Positions 37,627-48,567 of a stretch of DNA of 64,000 nucleotides are shown here, piece after piece. Within the stretch, counting starts at the first letter, position 1. Each line of letters begins with the position of its first letter. Where the stretch lies: assembly GCA_026008535.1 (NCBI GenBank), contig BRKX01000012.1, positions 26,255,848 to 26,319,847 on the forward strand. The letters run 5' to 3'. The notes beneath the pieces were generated by a model, which made no database searches, was not told where the DNA came from, and saw only the letters and a program-made list of their open reading frames with translations. This stretch comes from Perilla frutescens (taxonomy: Eukaryota; Streptophyta; Magnoliopsida; Lamiales; Lamiaceae). The translations under genes were made by a program, and so were the position numbers.

Positions 37627-39325
37627 ATGAAGATGAAAATGATGAAGTTGGTGAAAAGGATCCAAAATTATAGAAGAAGTAGCTGTGGTGAAAATGCTGC
37701 TGAAGGTCGAAAGATAGGTGAAAAATTCTTTGGTGGTGGTGAAAAACATCTCATTTTTGGTGGTGAAAAAGTTCTGATCCCTCAAAATCCCATTCTCAAG
37801 TTTAACAATTTCCTTGGAAGTCTTCTTGGTGGTGGTGAAAGATCTCATTCTCCAATTGCTGCCCTTCTCTTCCCACATAATCCCTACATTAATCTCATGG
37901 GAATCCCACAAAATATTTTCCTCATACGTGCAAGTGGAAGCTCAAGATCAAACCCCAAGGTGTGTATGGCTGCATGTTATTTCTATTGATTATTTTTCTT
38001 TGTTTTTTAACTCAAATCTTTTCTTCTTTTCTTTTCGCAGCATGTTATTTCTATTGATTTTTTTTAACTTAATCTTTTCTTTCTTTTCTATTTCTATTGA
38101 TTTTTTTTTGCTTTATTTTTTAACTTAATCTTTTCTTCTTCTTTTTTCGCAGCATGTTATTTCTATTGATTATTTTTTCTTTATTTTTTAACTTAATCTT
38201 TTCTTCTTTTATTTTTGCAGCCTGCTGTGATTATATTTTCTTTGGTTTTTTAATTTAATCTTTTCTTCTTTTCTTTTCGCAGTATTTTCTTTGTTTTTTA
38301 ACTTAATCTTTCCTCCTTTTCTTTTCTTTTCGCAGCCTGGAGGAGGGGGATGGAGATGGAGGGTCTTGTTATTCACTACAGCAGCCACAGCCATCGTCGT
38401 CTATTGTTGGGATCGTTTTTTCGTCAAACCGGATCAATGGACCGCGCCTACGTCTGGTGTGAAGGTAAACTCGGATGCCGCTGGTTTTAGGGATGAACTT
38501 AACCAAAACAATTATATTCTAGTTAGTATTCTTAGGGATCACAAGGGGGAGGTGTTAGTTGGGGCTTGGAAAATAATAAAAAATAAAGTTCACCCTGACG
38601 AGATCATATACCAACTGTGTGTTACGGAACTGAATAGGAAAGTTCGACAACTTAAATTGCTAACTGCTGCGGCTAAGAATAAGAAGAAGAATATTGCATT
38701 TCCAAAATCTGAGGTTGATGATGCCTTTACTCATATTTGTGTTTTGTTGGAAAAACTAAAAGACGTAGATGATTCACACTGCTCAAAAATGATTAATAGA
38801 ATTCATATGAGAACGAGTGATGAGGAAAAACATCAAATTCTTATTGAGCTAGGCAGCAACTTTCACGAGAGAATGGTTGATTTATTGTTCAAAAAACACC
38901 TCAGCCACAAAACATACATGTGTACAATGTGGGCTGAGGTTGAAGGTATTGCATTGAGTGTTGATCTAATCGATCGACACTACAAAGACAAGAATCTTCT
39001 TCCCGAGGTTAAAATTGAGTGTGATAATGATAGGGCGGTTGCGAGGGTCCAAAAATGTTTGCAGGGTAAAGGGCGGGATGAGTATGCTCGCACCGAATAT
39101 GAATTCAATATTCTGTGCAAATTGAAACAAAAGATATCAAAATTGAATGTAGCCATCACCCAACCTATGCCTACGTTTGTCCATAGAGAAAGTAATCGAT
39201 TTGCCGATCATTTGGCAAAAGTCGGCAAACACGTGTTAAAAGAAAAAGAGGATGGATTTTATGAAATACTTGACTCTAAGCAGATATGGAAAATTCTTAC
39301 CGAGTATGAGGAAATGGAGAAGTGA
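37627..39325 (+). CDS. RNase H-fold (RVT_3-like) protein with a membrane segment
   Basis: Two-exon model: exon 1 37627-37959, exon 2 38336-39325, giving 440 aa. The donor AAG|GTGTGTATG and acceptor TTTTCGCAG|CCTGG join in phase 0. Residues 1-111 are basic and Gly-rich with repeated GGEK motifs. A hydrophobic stretch VLLFTTAATAIVVYCW (about 121-136) may span a membrane. From about 145 the fold is RNase H-like: VKVNSDAAG (Asp158), ILRDHKGEVLVGAW, AEVEG (Glu312), IECDNDRAV (Asp341) and NRFADHLAK (Asp402), so all four acidic positions are present. A Lys/Glu-rich, probably helical insertion of about 110 residues (200-308) splits the domain. The frame is open throughout, unlike the nearby transposon remnants. 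RVT_3 proteins are related to LINE RNase H; the role of this one is unknown. A start at 38291, within the intron, is less likely. Confidence 0.7.
37960..38335 (+). other. Intron with five tandem 3' splice-site units
   Basis: The intron contains repeated units of pyrimidine-rich DNA, each ending in a GCAG acceptor (ends at 38040, 38152, 38220, 38282 and 38335). The stretch catgttatttctattgat recurs after the first two acceptors and just after the donor. Joined to exon 1, the first four acceptors hit TAA within about 13 codons. Only the last keeps the long frame. Confidence 0.7.
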
Positions 39326-39375
39326 AGAAAATAGAAGAAGTGACTTACTGCCATGCCATTTGATGTTTTGATGGT

Positions 39376-39707
39376 GCTGCCTTTTGATGCGTTTCTGTTG
39401 CTGCCTTTTGATGCGTTTCTGTTCTGCACTCAACAAATTTGGTTGTATTTTGATGTGTTTCTGTTCTGTACTCAACAAATTTGGTTGTATTTTTTTGATG
39501 ATGGGTTCACCTAAACTACTCTTTGATGGTGTACTAATTTGATAGTGTTTGTTTTTTTTGAGGATGGAGATAGTCAGTAACTGTGAATTTGATGGTGTAT
39601 TGATTTAATGATGTTTGGAATTTGATGGTGTATTGATTTAATGATGTTTGGTATGGTCTGTATTGTTGTTCCAATTCCCTTTCTTCTTCTTCTTCTTCTT
39701 CTTCTTC
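39376..39707 (+). repeat. Short tandem repeats 3' of the RNase H-fold gene
   Basis: Three small duplications follow one another: a 24-bp unit beginning gctgccttttgatgcg at 39376 and 39400, a 42-bp offset duplication of actcaacaaatttggttgta (39427 and 39469), and a 33-bp unit gaatttgatggtgtattg at 39585 and 39618. A (TTC)9 tract follows at 39681-39707. They probably lie in the 3' UTR or just beyond. Confidence 0.85.
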
Positions 39708-40520
39708 AAGTTGTTGAATACTACTGAGATTTCGATGATATATATGCCTATCTTTATTCTATCTCCCCCCTATTGTTACCCTAAAGTAGTATAATATATA
39801 ACATAGTAGCCCAAGCCCATTTCTCATGTTCAATGGATTTTGAATGATTAACTATTTGTCACCCTTAATACATGTACTTCTATTTTTAGTAAATTATTAT
39901 CACCGCTAAAAAATATTAGAATCTGTATAGTTACGTTTTCCCTATTTGCGAATCAATGAATAATGAATCGGAAAATATGCTTGATTTGACCATATGTAAT
40001 TGGGAACTTCATCACAGGTATTTGGAAGATTGAAATCCTGATTAACTGTGTAGTTATTTTTTTAGTTGATTATTATAGTTGTAGGTATAATAAGTAATAA
40101 ACGATTCGTGAAATACTTAGTAGAAATCATGGCAGTTTTGAAATTTCTTGTAAAAATAAAAATCAAGGATCAGATTCACGTTGCAGCTTAGTTTTAGTGT
40201 TTAGCAACTTGTTTTCTGTCTTTTTGTTTGATAAACCGTGTTGTATATGTAGCACTTTAGCCAGCTACAAATAGCTGATGGTTGGTATCTTTGTAACTTA
40301 ACTTTCATTGATCAAAATATTATGCATCCAGCACACAAAATGACTTTGATTAAAAAAATCAAGGAGAATAAACAAGATTTATTTCTTGATATTATGCATC
40401 CACAAATTAAATTACTTGGGTTTAAAATAATGGAAGAGAATAAAGAAGATGCGGACAAAATATGCATTCAACCCTTTCTTGGACGACTCGATGGCTAGAA
40501 TGTTGCTGTAAACCTACAAA
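39708..40520. other. Intergenic spacer between convergent 3' ends
   Basis: No gene supported. It separates the 3' ends of the plus-strand RNase H-fold gene and the minus-strand SET gene and presumably contains both polyadenylation regions. Confidence 0.5.
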
Positions 40521-43500
40521 TTATGCGATCTCCGTTCCCTTCCTCTTTCTTCTTCCTTTAATGGCTTCCAAAGTTGCAGCATAACATCGCCTAAGTTTCT
40601 CAACTATCTTCCTCTCACTAATACGTAGCATCAATGAATGATACACCTTGGGCTCAGTTGCAAGACAACACTTGCTTAATGATTCAACGTCTTCTTCCAG
40701 AGAATTTGGACCGTAGAGACTCTCTCTAGCATCTGCAAGGGAAGAAAGAGCTAGGCGAACACTTGGTGTTAGCAACGGCTTCTTGCTTAGATCCGAGTCT
40801 TTGGTAGACAGAACACTCTCCCTTTCCAGCAAATGGAAGCTTGATGATTCTTTTATTTTTCCTGTAACTGATGAGGCTAGATCAAGTCTATGAAATTCCT
40901 CCTCAGGTAACAACATTATGTAAAGTAAAACCAACAGCTCATCTTGAGGTTCCCCGCCAAATGATATTTCAAAGTATTCAGAATCTTCACTAACACACCC
41001 TGAGTACCCCAACCTTCTCCAGATTGACAGCCGCCTTCTACTTTGGCGACATGAAAACAAAGATAAGCTCCACCGGACTACAATATCTAAGTCGATGTTC
41101 AGAATATCAAATGGATTATCAGCTTCTGTAAATCCATATCTATGCAGAAGGGCTGCATTTCCCAAATATCCATATGTATTGAACACCTGAAGTAAATTAG
41201 AAATGCAAATCTCATTAAGACCCATCAACGAAATTATACCAAATTGTTAAAAAGGAACAGCGGGCAAAAAAATCCTTACATCAGCTCCAGCTTTGACATC
41301 TTTAATCAATATCATATCCATAAAAGGAGATTCTTCCTCAGAAGCTGAGGAAAGTTCCAGATCTGTCCCACTAAATTCTTCACCTTCCGAGTGAGAATCA
41401 AGAATTATGGGCTCATTATCTTCATCATTTTCATGCTCAGAATCTTCCTTTTTAGTAATAGTGTCATTATCAGATTCTGAACTAGAAGATACAGCTGTGA
41501 TGTGTACGTCCTCAGCGGCTGTCTTGTGATTAAACCTAGGTTCACAAGACTTGATTAACAAAGAGATCGACAAACAATTATGATACAAATAATAAACGAC
41601 AATTGTTATTTGTTACAGATAGAGGCCCCTCAAGAGTTTAGCATACAGAATATAATAAAAAAACAGACTAACAAGAAAATGAAAAGATTACTATACGTAA
41701 TTCAAATATCAGAGTAATTCACAATACATGTATTTTATGCCAAGGCATCGGTAGATCACTCAATCAGACCTCTGAAAGCAATTTTATTTAGGGTGAATTA
41801 TGCACAAAGCTAACAAAATTGTACACGCTTAAGATATGGGCTAATGGATTTAAAATGAAATACCTTAACCTTGGGAAAGTAGGTAGGATGAACTAGTTTA
41901 GCAATATGATGAAACAATAATGAACTGACATGAGAAACTGATTACTGGTGATATTTTCTTCTTTTTCATCAATACCAAAGAAGTTCACTTCGATATTATC
42001 TATTCAATATTCAGCTGCCTCAAGTGGCTAACTCATTTACACAAAAGACCAGACTACAAATTTTTAGATTCAGAGGAGCCTTTCAGTTAGAAGCAAACCA
42101 CATAATATTGTGATCAAATTGCTCAGCAAAATGCCCTATACCAGCGAAAACCCGATATGGTATTCTGGAAACAGGTCATAGAATACATACAAGGTCTAAC
42201 ATATAGAAAGGTCTGAGAAACAAACGAACTCACGATGCAGAGATCTCTGTTTTGGGGTCAAGAGAAAGAATAATTTTTTGTACTAAATGAAATCAGCATG
42301 TGTTTAGCAGGAATTATAATCAGTAATTCATTAACTAGAGTAACTTTGTACTATTTCATCCAAAAAAACTTCAACACATAACACAATTAAATCTCCTAGA
42401 TTCCACAGTGGCACAGTGGCCAGCAGCATGAGATTTATGTAGAACTTACAGGTCTGCTAAAGGGACCATCCCAAAACCATGGTACTCATCGACCTGAAAC
42501 GATCTTGAAGAAACTAGACTCTTCGCAGAAAAATATTCATCGACAGTGAAATATTCTGGATTTAGCTCAAAAAATGCCAAATCCAAAAGGGGTTTGATGC
42601 ATTCTTTCCAGTCTTCATAGACCACAGCCTTGTCTTCTTTAACTGTCTGCCTACAAATTGCATAGAGCATTTGAGCATTAACAACATAATAACTGAATAT
42701 GTGCACAAACAAGAGACCGATGATCTATAGATAATTTGATTATGTCTTCAAGTGATGAAACAATGTGAATTGAGGCGAACAAAGTATCAGTTAAGCTTGG
42801 CTTAATTGTTTAACTCAAATTCACTTCTTGCTTGATTCTAAGTTTTGTTCAAGATCAAGCTATAATCATAATAAACTCAATTATGAGCTCGAATAGCTTT
42901 ATCTCTTTAACATGTAGCCACTTTTTAGATATTTAAGTTGGTTTGAACTCGATCTTAAAATCATACAAAAAGAGTCTATAGAAGCACAACTAATCGATGC
43001 CGAGCAAAACAAACTCAAATTAGAGAGGTATACATATTGAGCGGCAATTTATACTCTCAATGTGACTAAGAAATAAATAAATTATATGACATAAGATTAC
43101 TCCACTACATAAGTGATTAATTTATCGAGCATTGATTCACATAGGTCCTAACTCCTACTGTATGTATGGAAGGGCTCGACGCGAGATGGGCTGACCTTGT
43201 GCAGTTCCGTGCCGGCGAGGAGAGAGTCGATTTCAGGGAGAGACCAGAGCAACGGAATGGGCTCGAAAGCAGGCAGCATCTGTAAATATTCGAACCACTT
43301 CGATTCGGAGCCGAGGCTTTTCTCATACATTATGGCAGCGGCAAGCCCCAAATTGCCACCGAGCTCCGCCTCCTCGATGAGTTCGCTGGCAGCGGAAGTC
43401 TTGACGGTAAGGCAGCTCTGCTTAGGGATCCTCGCGACGACGTCGCCCTCCTTCAAATCGCACAAAGCCTTCACAGAAATCGGAGACGAACTCGAGGAGT

Positions 43501-43695
43501 CATCGTCGGCGCCGCCGCTGCTTTCGGTTGCGAAGAGGAGCGCGTCGCTCCATTCTATGCCTTGATACTTCATCCACCGCTTGAATGCTCTCATCTTTCT
43601 GCAATCAATACATGTTTACGAACGTTAGTTTTTCGTATCATCGGAAATGTAAGGCGGCGCGGCTGATAGAGGCGGAGTTACCTGGCGGCGGCCAT
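40521..43695 (-). CDS. SET-domain lysine methyltransferase (SETD6 / RKM3-like)
   Basis: Five exons on the minus strand: 43682-43695, 43196-43598, 42450-42646, 41280-41535 and 40521-41186, total 511 aa. All junctions are GT-AG and keep one frame. The first exon holds only 14 coding bases and reads into MAAARKMRAFKRWMK, the usual start of this family. The SET region covers about 10-310. It includes VKALCDLKEGDVVARIPK, the Asn-His motif PLADLFNHK (residues 207-208, split by an intron) that contacts S-adenosylmethionine, and VFNTYGYLGNAALL with the catalytic-type Tyr295. A 59-residue Ser/Asp/Glu-rich loop (221-279) sits between NHK and MILIKDVKAG. The C-terminal half is a Rubisco-LSMT substrate-binding-like helical domain ending in a basic tail (KGRRKRKG). 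Family members methylate lysines on non-histone proteins such as ribosomal proteins; the substrate here is unknown. Confidence 0.92.
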
Positions 43696-43860
43696 TGCGC
43701 TCCGGCAATGCAGAGAGGTTAGACCGTTAAGCGGCGGTGTGTTCGCATAACAGGAGAAGGAAAGCGGGATTACACTATTCAAGAAGCGTGTTTTAGTTGG
43801 TTGAAGAGGAAGACGGCGTCGTTTGGCTTAGTTTGTTAGGAAAGGACGGGTATGACCAAA
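43696..43860 (-). promoter_or_regulatory. Promoter / 5' UTR region of the SET gene
   Basis: Upstream of the 14-bp first coding exon. On the minus strand it contains AAACGACGCCGTC (about 43815), a GC-rich motif often seen near plant housekeeping gene starts. No TATA box is evident. Base composition is richer in GC than the flanking intergenic DNA. Confidence 0.4.
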
Positions 43861-46680
43861 ATTCAATGCCCTATTTCCTTTTTTTTTGGAGGAAAATATA
43901 TGCAGGGAAATTGGGTCGATTTTAGAGAAAACCCATTGGATATAAATTAGGAGCCCAATATCCTAAACTTTTTTTAAGAAATAACTCTAAAACCTTTTTC
44001 AAATATAATATTTTACTTAGCACTGAGATGTAGATTAGTTGATACTCCCTCTATAAATATAAGAGACCTAGATATGAGTTCCAATCCTACATTCCCAACT
44101 AAAAAAAGATATAATATTTTAATTTTTCTAGAATGCATTAAATGGGGACAAATGTGAGAAAAATGTGAATTTTTTATCTCAAATTTATTAAATAACACAT
44201 TTTTTAAAATAAAATTAATATGCTAGAATGAGACTTATTCAAAAAATGAATAAAATATATTTTTATAAAAATGTGATATATTAATATTAAAAAATTATGC
44301 AGATTTTACGTGAACTAAATTAAAAGATATTTAAACGCACAGTTAATTGTGTGGCTAATTATTTTATACTATCGGGAAATTTAGCCATCAATTTAGACTG
44401 GCTATTTGTCTGTTCTATCTGTATATAATAAACGTTATTGTGGTAATTATATATACACATATATACACATATAAGATTACCATATTAATATCCAAAAAGA
44501 TTATACACCTTAATATAATTAAATTGAAATAAACATAAAATTTGTCAGCTATTATTTTATTATATATAGATTGGTTATCTAATTACACTATTTATATTAA
44601 TTATATCAAATACAATTTAACATTCAAAATTTAAAATTCAATGATTATTAAAATACAATATAATTTGAAATTTGAAAGGCAGCTCTTTGAGGTGGATCAT
44701 TGGTCGATGTTTAAAATAGCTGCTTTATTTGAAAACTATATATAACTCAAACTCTGGTACGAAGAATTGTTGAAACTAATGAAGGTTATTATTATTATTT
44801 TTATCTGTTTCATTTTTTTATTGAAGTTTGAATCTGTTTATATATATTATTTTATCATTTAATTTTTCTTTTTCTTGTTTACTATTTTGTTGCATAGAAG
44901 TACACACATCATGACTTTATATCATTTTGCTCGATTAACACAATAAACTAAGGTTAAATGCTAAATGGCACAAATTGTTCTAGTACAAATGTAGAATTGC
45001 ATAGAATTTTAATGTAAAATGAGACTATCATCCTTTATATAATTTTGGTTAAAATTTATCCCTCATTTTCTACACAATTTCTCAATATTTAATTTGAATG
45101 TATGAATGATCAATAATGCATAAAATTCACCCCCCATATTCTACACCAATTCCCAAGTATAATGAATTTATTTTAAAAAAATAAAAGCAAAAAATAAACT
45201 ACTCAAATTAATATTTGTACTTGAACATCAATATGAAAATAATTTAGATAACTTATATATCTAAAAAAACACATTAGAATACTAGTTATTTTAGTGAACA
45301 TTGATGGTGCTGATATTATGAAGCCATTATTTGGTTTAAGTGAAAATGATAGCCTTATAAATGATGAAGATGCTAACGATAATGATGGAGAAACAAATAG
45401 CGATTTCAATGTTGAAGAAAGTCCAATATCTGGTATGATTTTTCCTGGTATTGATAATTTTGTTTTATAAATATAAAGAATATGAAATGTTGAAGGGGCT
45501 TAGTGTTTCGAAAAAATTGATAGTAAAGGATAAAACAGCCAAAACATACCGGTAATTGATATTACCGACACTACCGATGATTCTACTTCTAATGTATAAG
45601 TGTCATATAACAATTATGCTATTATTTTTGCCTAATGAAAATGATAATGAAAAATTTGGCTGAAAAATATGTACATATTATGAATGGATTATATATTATT
45701 AAATATATGATATTTTCTTATATGTTATCTTCATTTAATTTTCTCATAATCCACAATCGATAATTTTTTAAATATTTTTTTAAAAATATTTAAATCAAAT
45801 AATCATAAACTGATTAAGCTTTTGATTAATTGAAGAATTTGAGTTCAAAGTTTAATTGTCTTCCAAGAAACATTTTTTATCTGTAATAATGAATTGAACT
45901 CGGCAAATAAGTAATTAATTGAAGGATTGGCCCGAGCGATGCACGAGAACACTTTATGACAAAATAATTGAATTATTTTGAAAAATAAATTTATAATAAA
46001 ATGACATAAATATACATCTAAACACGAAAAATGTAAATATTTTTTATATTTTATTTGTTGAGTCTAAATACGCATAAATATACATCTAACTTTTGTGGAA
46101 AAAGATAGACAACAAAATTTGTATATATTATATCAAAATATTACCGCACACAAATTATCAAGTATTCAATATATCATTATATTGAAAATGTTTATAATTA
46201 GAACTCTCACTGTAAACATTTTAAAAGAAAACTAATTCAACTTAAATATATTGAAATATTTAAATTTATTTTCTAAAATAAAAACTAATTTAAGATTGAA
46301 ATGTTATAATTTAATGTCCAACCAGTCTTCTGTATGAATTTTTAATAAATTGAATGAATGTAATTGATAAAGTACATTATACCCATAAATCATCATTTCT
46401 TCCATATGTCACGATCATATATTCATCCACCCACTCAAAAGATGTTTGTGAAGTTACAAATGAGGAAAAGTCATATATTGTTAGCCGAATCAATCTTGCT
46501 GTAGTTAACGAAAATTTAATATTATATATAATATTTTTATTGATTTTTGTATATTTATTTAATTTTGAAATCATATCAAATCTAAAATTAAATAAAATAT
46601 TTAAATAATAAAGATATTATTATATGATAAACATCAAGAGTATTTGACAATAAGTAAATATCTTTCAAAAGATATAAATC
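43861..46680. other. AT-rich intergenic DNA
   Basis: No gene supported. Short open frames have no family resemblance. A Helitron-like hairpin (minus strand, near 45925-45945) lacks a CTRR end. A 50-codon acidic frame at 45318-45470 is reported under findings. Confidence 0.5.
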
Positions 46681-46689
46681 AATTTCCAA

Positions 46690-47559
46690 CAGCCAATGAG
46701 ATAGTGCTACATCAGCCTTAGATCTCTCTCCTTACAATTATAAATAGAGGCCTCCATATCAGTTGAAAATCACACCGGAAGTCAAAATTGAAGAGCTCAA
46801 GAAGTTGGAGAAAAATTTTCTACGAAGTTCTCTCCAACATTCAAGCCGTTCTTCGCCAGAGTCATCTCAAATCCAGCGTCTGATCCGGAATTAAGGTTCT
46901 GAAATCATCCAGACGACGTTATAAAGTCTCAATATCCAAGGTGTTCTAGCAAGATTCAAGTTGTTCTTCGTCAGAATCACCTCAAATCCAACGTTCAATT
47001 CAGAATCAAGGTCGTCGGCCCCCGATTAACGTTATCAAGTCCAAATACCAAATCAAGAAGATCGAGGATACAAATCTTCCCCAAAGGCTTCGAAGACCGT
47101 TTGAAGATTAAGTTATAAAGTCTCAATATCCAAGGTGTTCTAGTAAGATTCAAGTTGTTCTTCGTCAGAATCACCTCAAATCCAACGTTCAATTCGGAAT
47201 CAAGGTCGTCGGCCCCCGATTAACGTTATCAAGTCCAAATACCAAGTCAAGAAGATCGAGGATACAAATCTTCCCCAAAAGCTTCGAAGACCGTTTGAAG
47301 ATTAAGTTTTGAAGAGTAGAATCAGAGGATAAATAGAGATTGGATCCATATAGATATGTTTTGATCCGAAAATCATTTAAATTGTACACTATTTTGTATT
47401 TTACTAAATTAAATACAAATTTTGTGTTACACTTGCACTTCACTTTAAAAATTATCATCGATATCTTTGTTTTGTTAGTGGGGATCGGAATCTTAATTCC
47501 ATTGTAATTAGATGTAACCGTAAGATTCTTCATTTTGATAACACACCTTAACTTTGGTG
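46690..47559 (+). repeat. Promoter-like segment with 195-bp tandem duplication (possible LTR)
   Basis: TATAAATA (46739-46746) is preceded by ccaatgag and followed by about 800 bp without a coding frame. Two nearly identical 195-bp units (46918-47112 and 47113-47307), each starting gttataaagtctcaatatcc, follow a diverged partial third copy at about 46830-46910. The layout (promoter core, repeated leader) resembles an LTR U3-R region. Element F is inserted at 47565, so the segment resumes at 53464. No termini were identified. Confidence 0.4.
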
Positions 47560-47564
47560 TTAAG

Positions 47565-48036
47565 TGTTGGATTTAATCACATAAACATGAAAGCTTATTA
47601 ACCCATATTAAATCCATAATTATGAAATCTCTATGTCGAAATCACCGAGACATAAAATCATAAATCGAATGCGGAAGCGTACCTGAATCATAAATATTTA
47701 GATCTTTATTGCTGAATTTGTTATGGATCTTCCAAACGATCGGTATAACCTTTGTTTTGCTTTCTATAGAAGGAATACAGACTGCAGGAATGAAGTACCG
47801 TCATTTGGGGACCATAACCCTAAATATATAACTGTGTATATCTGTGATTTTCAATTTGGTTCCTCAACAAATTGAATATCTCCTTATGGTATCTACACAT
47901 TAATTCCATGATTATCTGATACCTTTAATAGTCCATAATTAAACTTTTGTAGATCACTTTAATTGGACTTACCATAAAACAACCATACACATTTTATTTT
48001 ATATATGTAAGTCCACCAAATGAAAATTTTCCAACA
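47565..48036 (-). repeat. 3' LTR of element F
   Basis: 472 bp, TGTTGGATTT...TTCCAACA. Close match to 53001-53463, apart from small indels near its end (ttttatttt versus ttttatg). Confidence 0.95.
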
Positions 48037-48050
48037 ATGTCCCACTTGGA
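48037..48050 (-). other. Polypurine tract of element F
   Basis: Minus strand TCCAAGTGGGACAT directly before TGTTGG. Confidence 0.85.
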
Positions 48051-48567
48051 TTACATATATAAGTGGATAAATGTGCATTATCTTATTGAGCTCAAACCTT
48101 GCTGTTACTTTAAGGTATCCCGAAAACAATCTTGTCCATCAACTGTACTAATATAGGACTAAAGAGATTTTCATCATATTATATGCGTAAATCAACCCAT
48201 CAGTAATCACATATACCAATACAATTAATGACATATCAATCATGGTGTGTAGCATGGAAATTATATGCAATGTGATCTTACATATCTATTTCCAATTGGT
48301 CCAACTTTAAACTTTAGTGAGATCAACCATAACCAAAACTGAACAGAGTGTACAAACTGTATACCACAAAATCCGTACGGAATTTTCTATAACACAAAAT
48401 GTGTTACATAACCGAAGTATAGAACATTTAAACTGTACACAGACTCCCACTGAACCAAAGAATCCCTAAATAACATAACACCCATATGAGTAGTGTACTC
48501 ACAAAGACCTTGGGTGATAATTTCTTGATTAGCAGATCCGCTCTAAATGAGTCTGTCCTTATATGTT

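Noticed and set aside
38291..38335. Start codon at 38291 for the RNase H-fold protein
   Set aside because: It sits in the pyrimidine-rich intron end. Splicing 37959 to 38336 joins two open frames in phase and gives a better model.
45925..45945. Minus-strand hairpin resembling a Helitron end
   Set aside because: No CTAG/CTAA follows within the usual distance; at most a degraded end.
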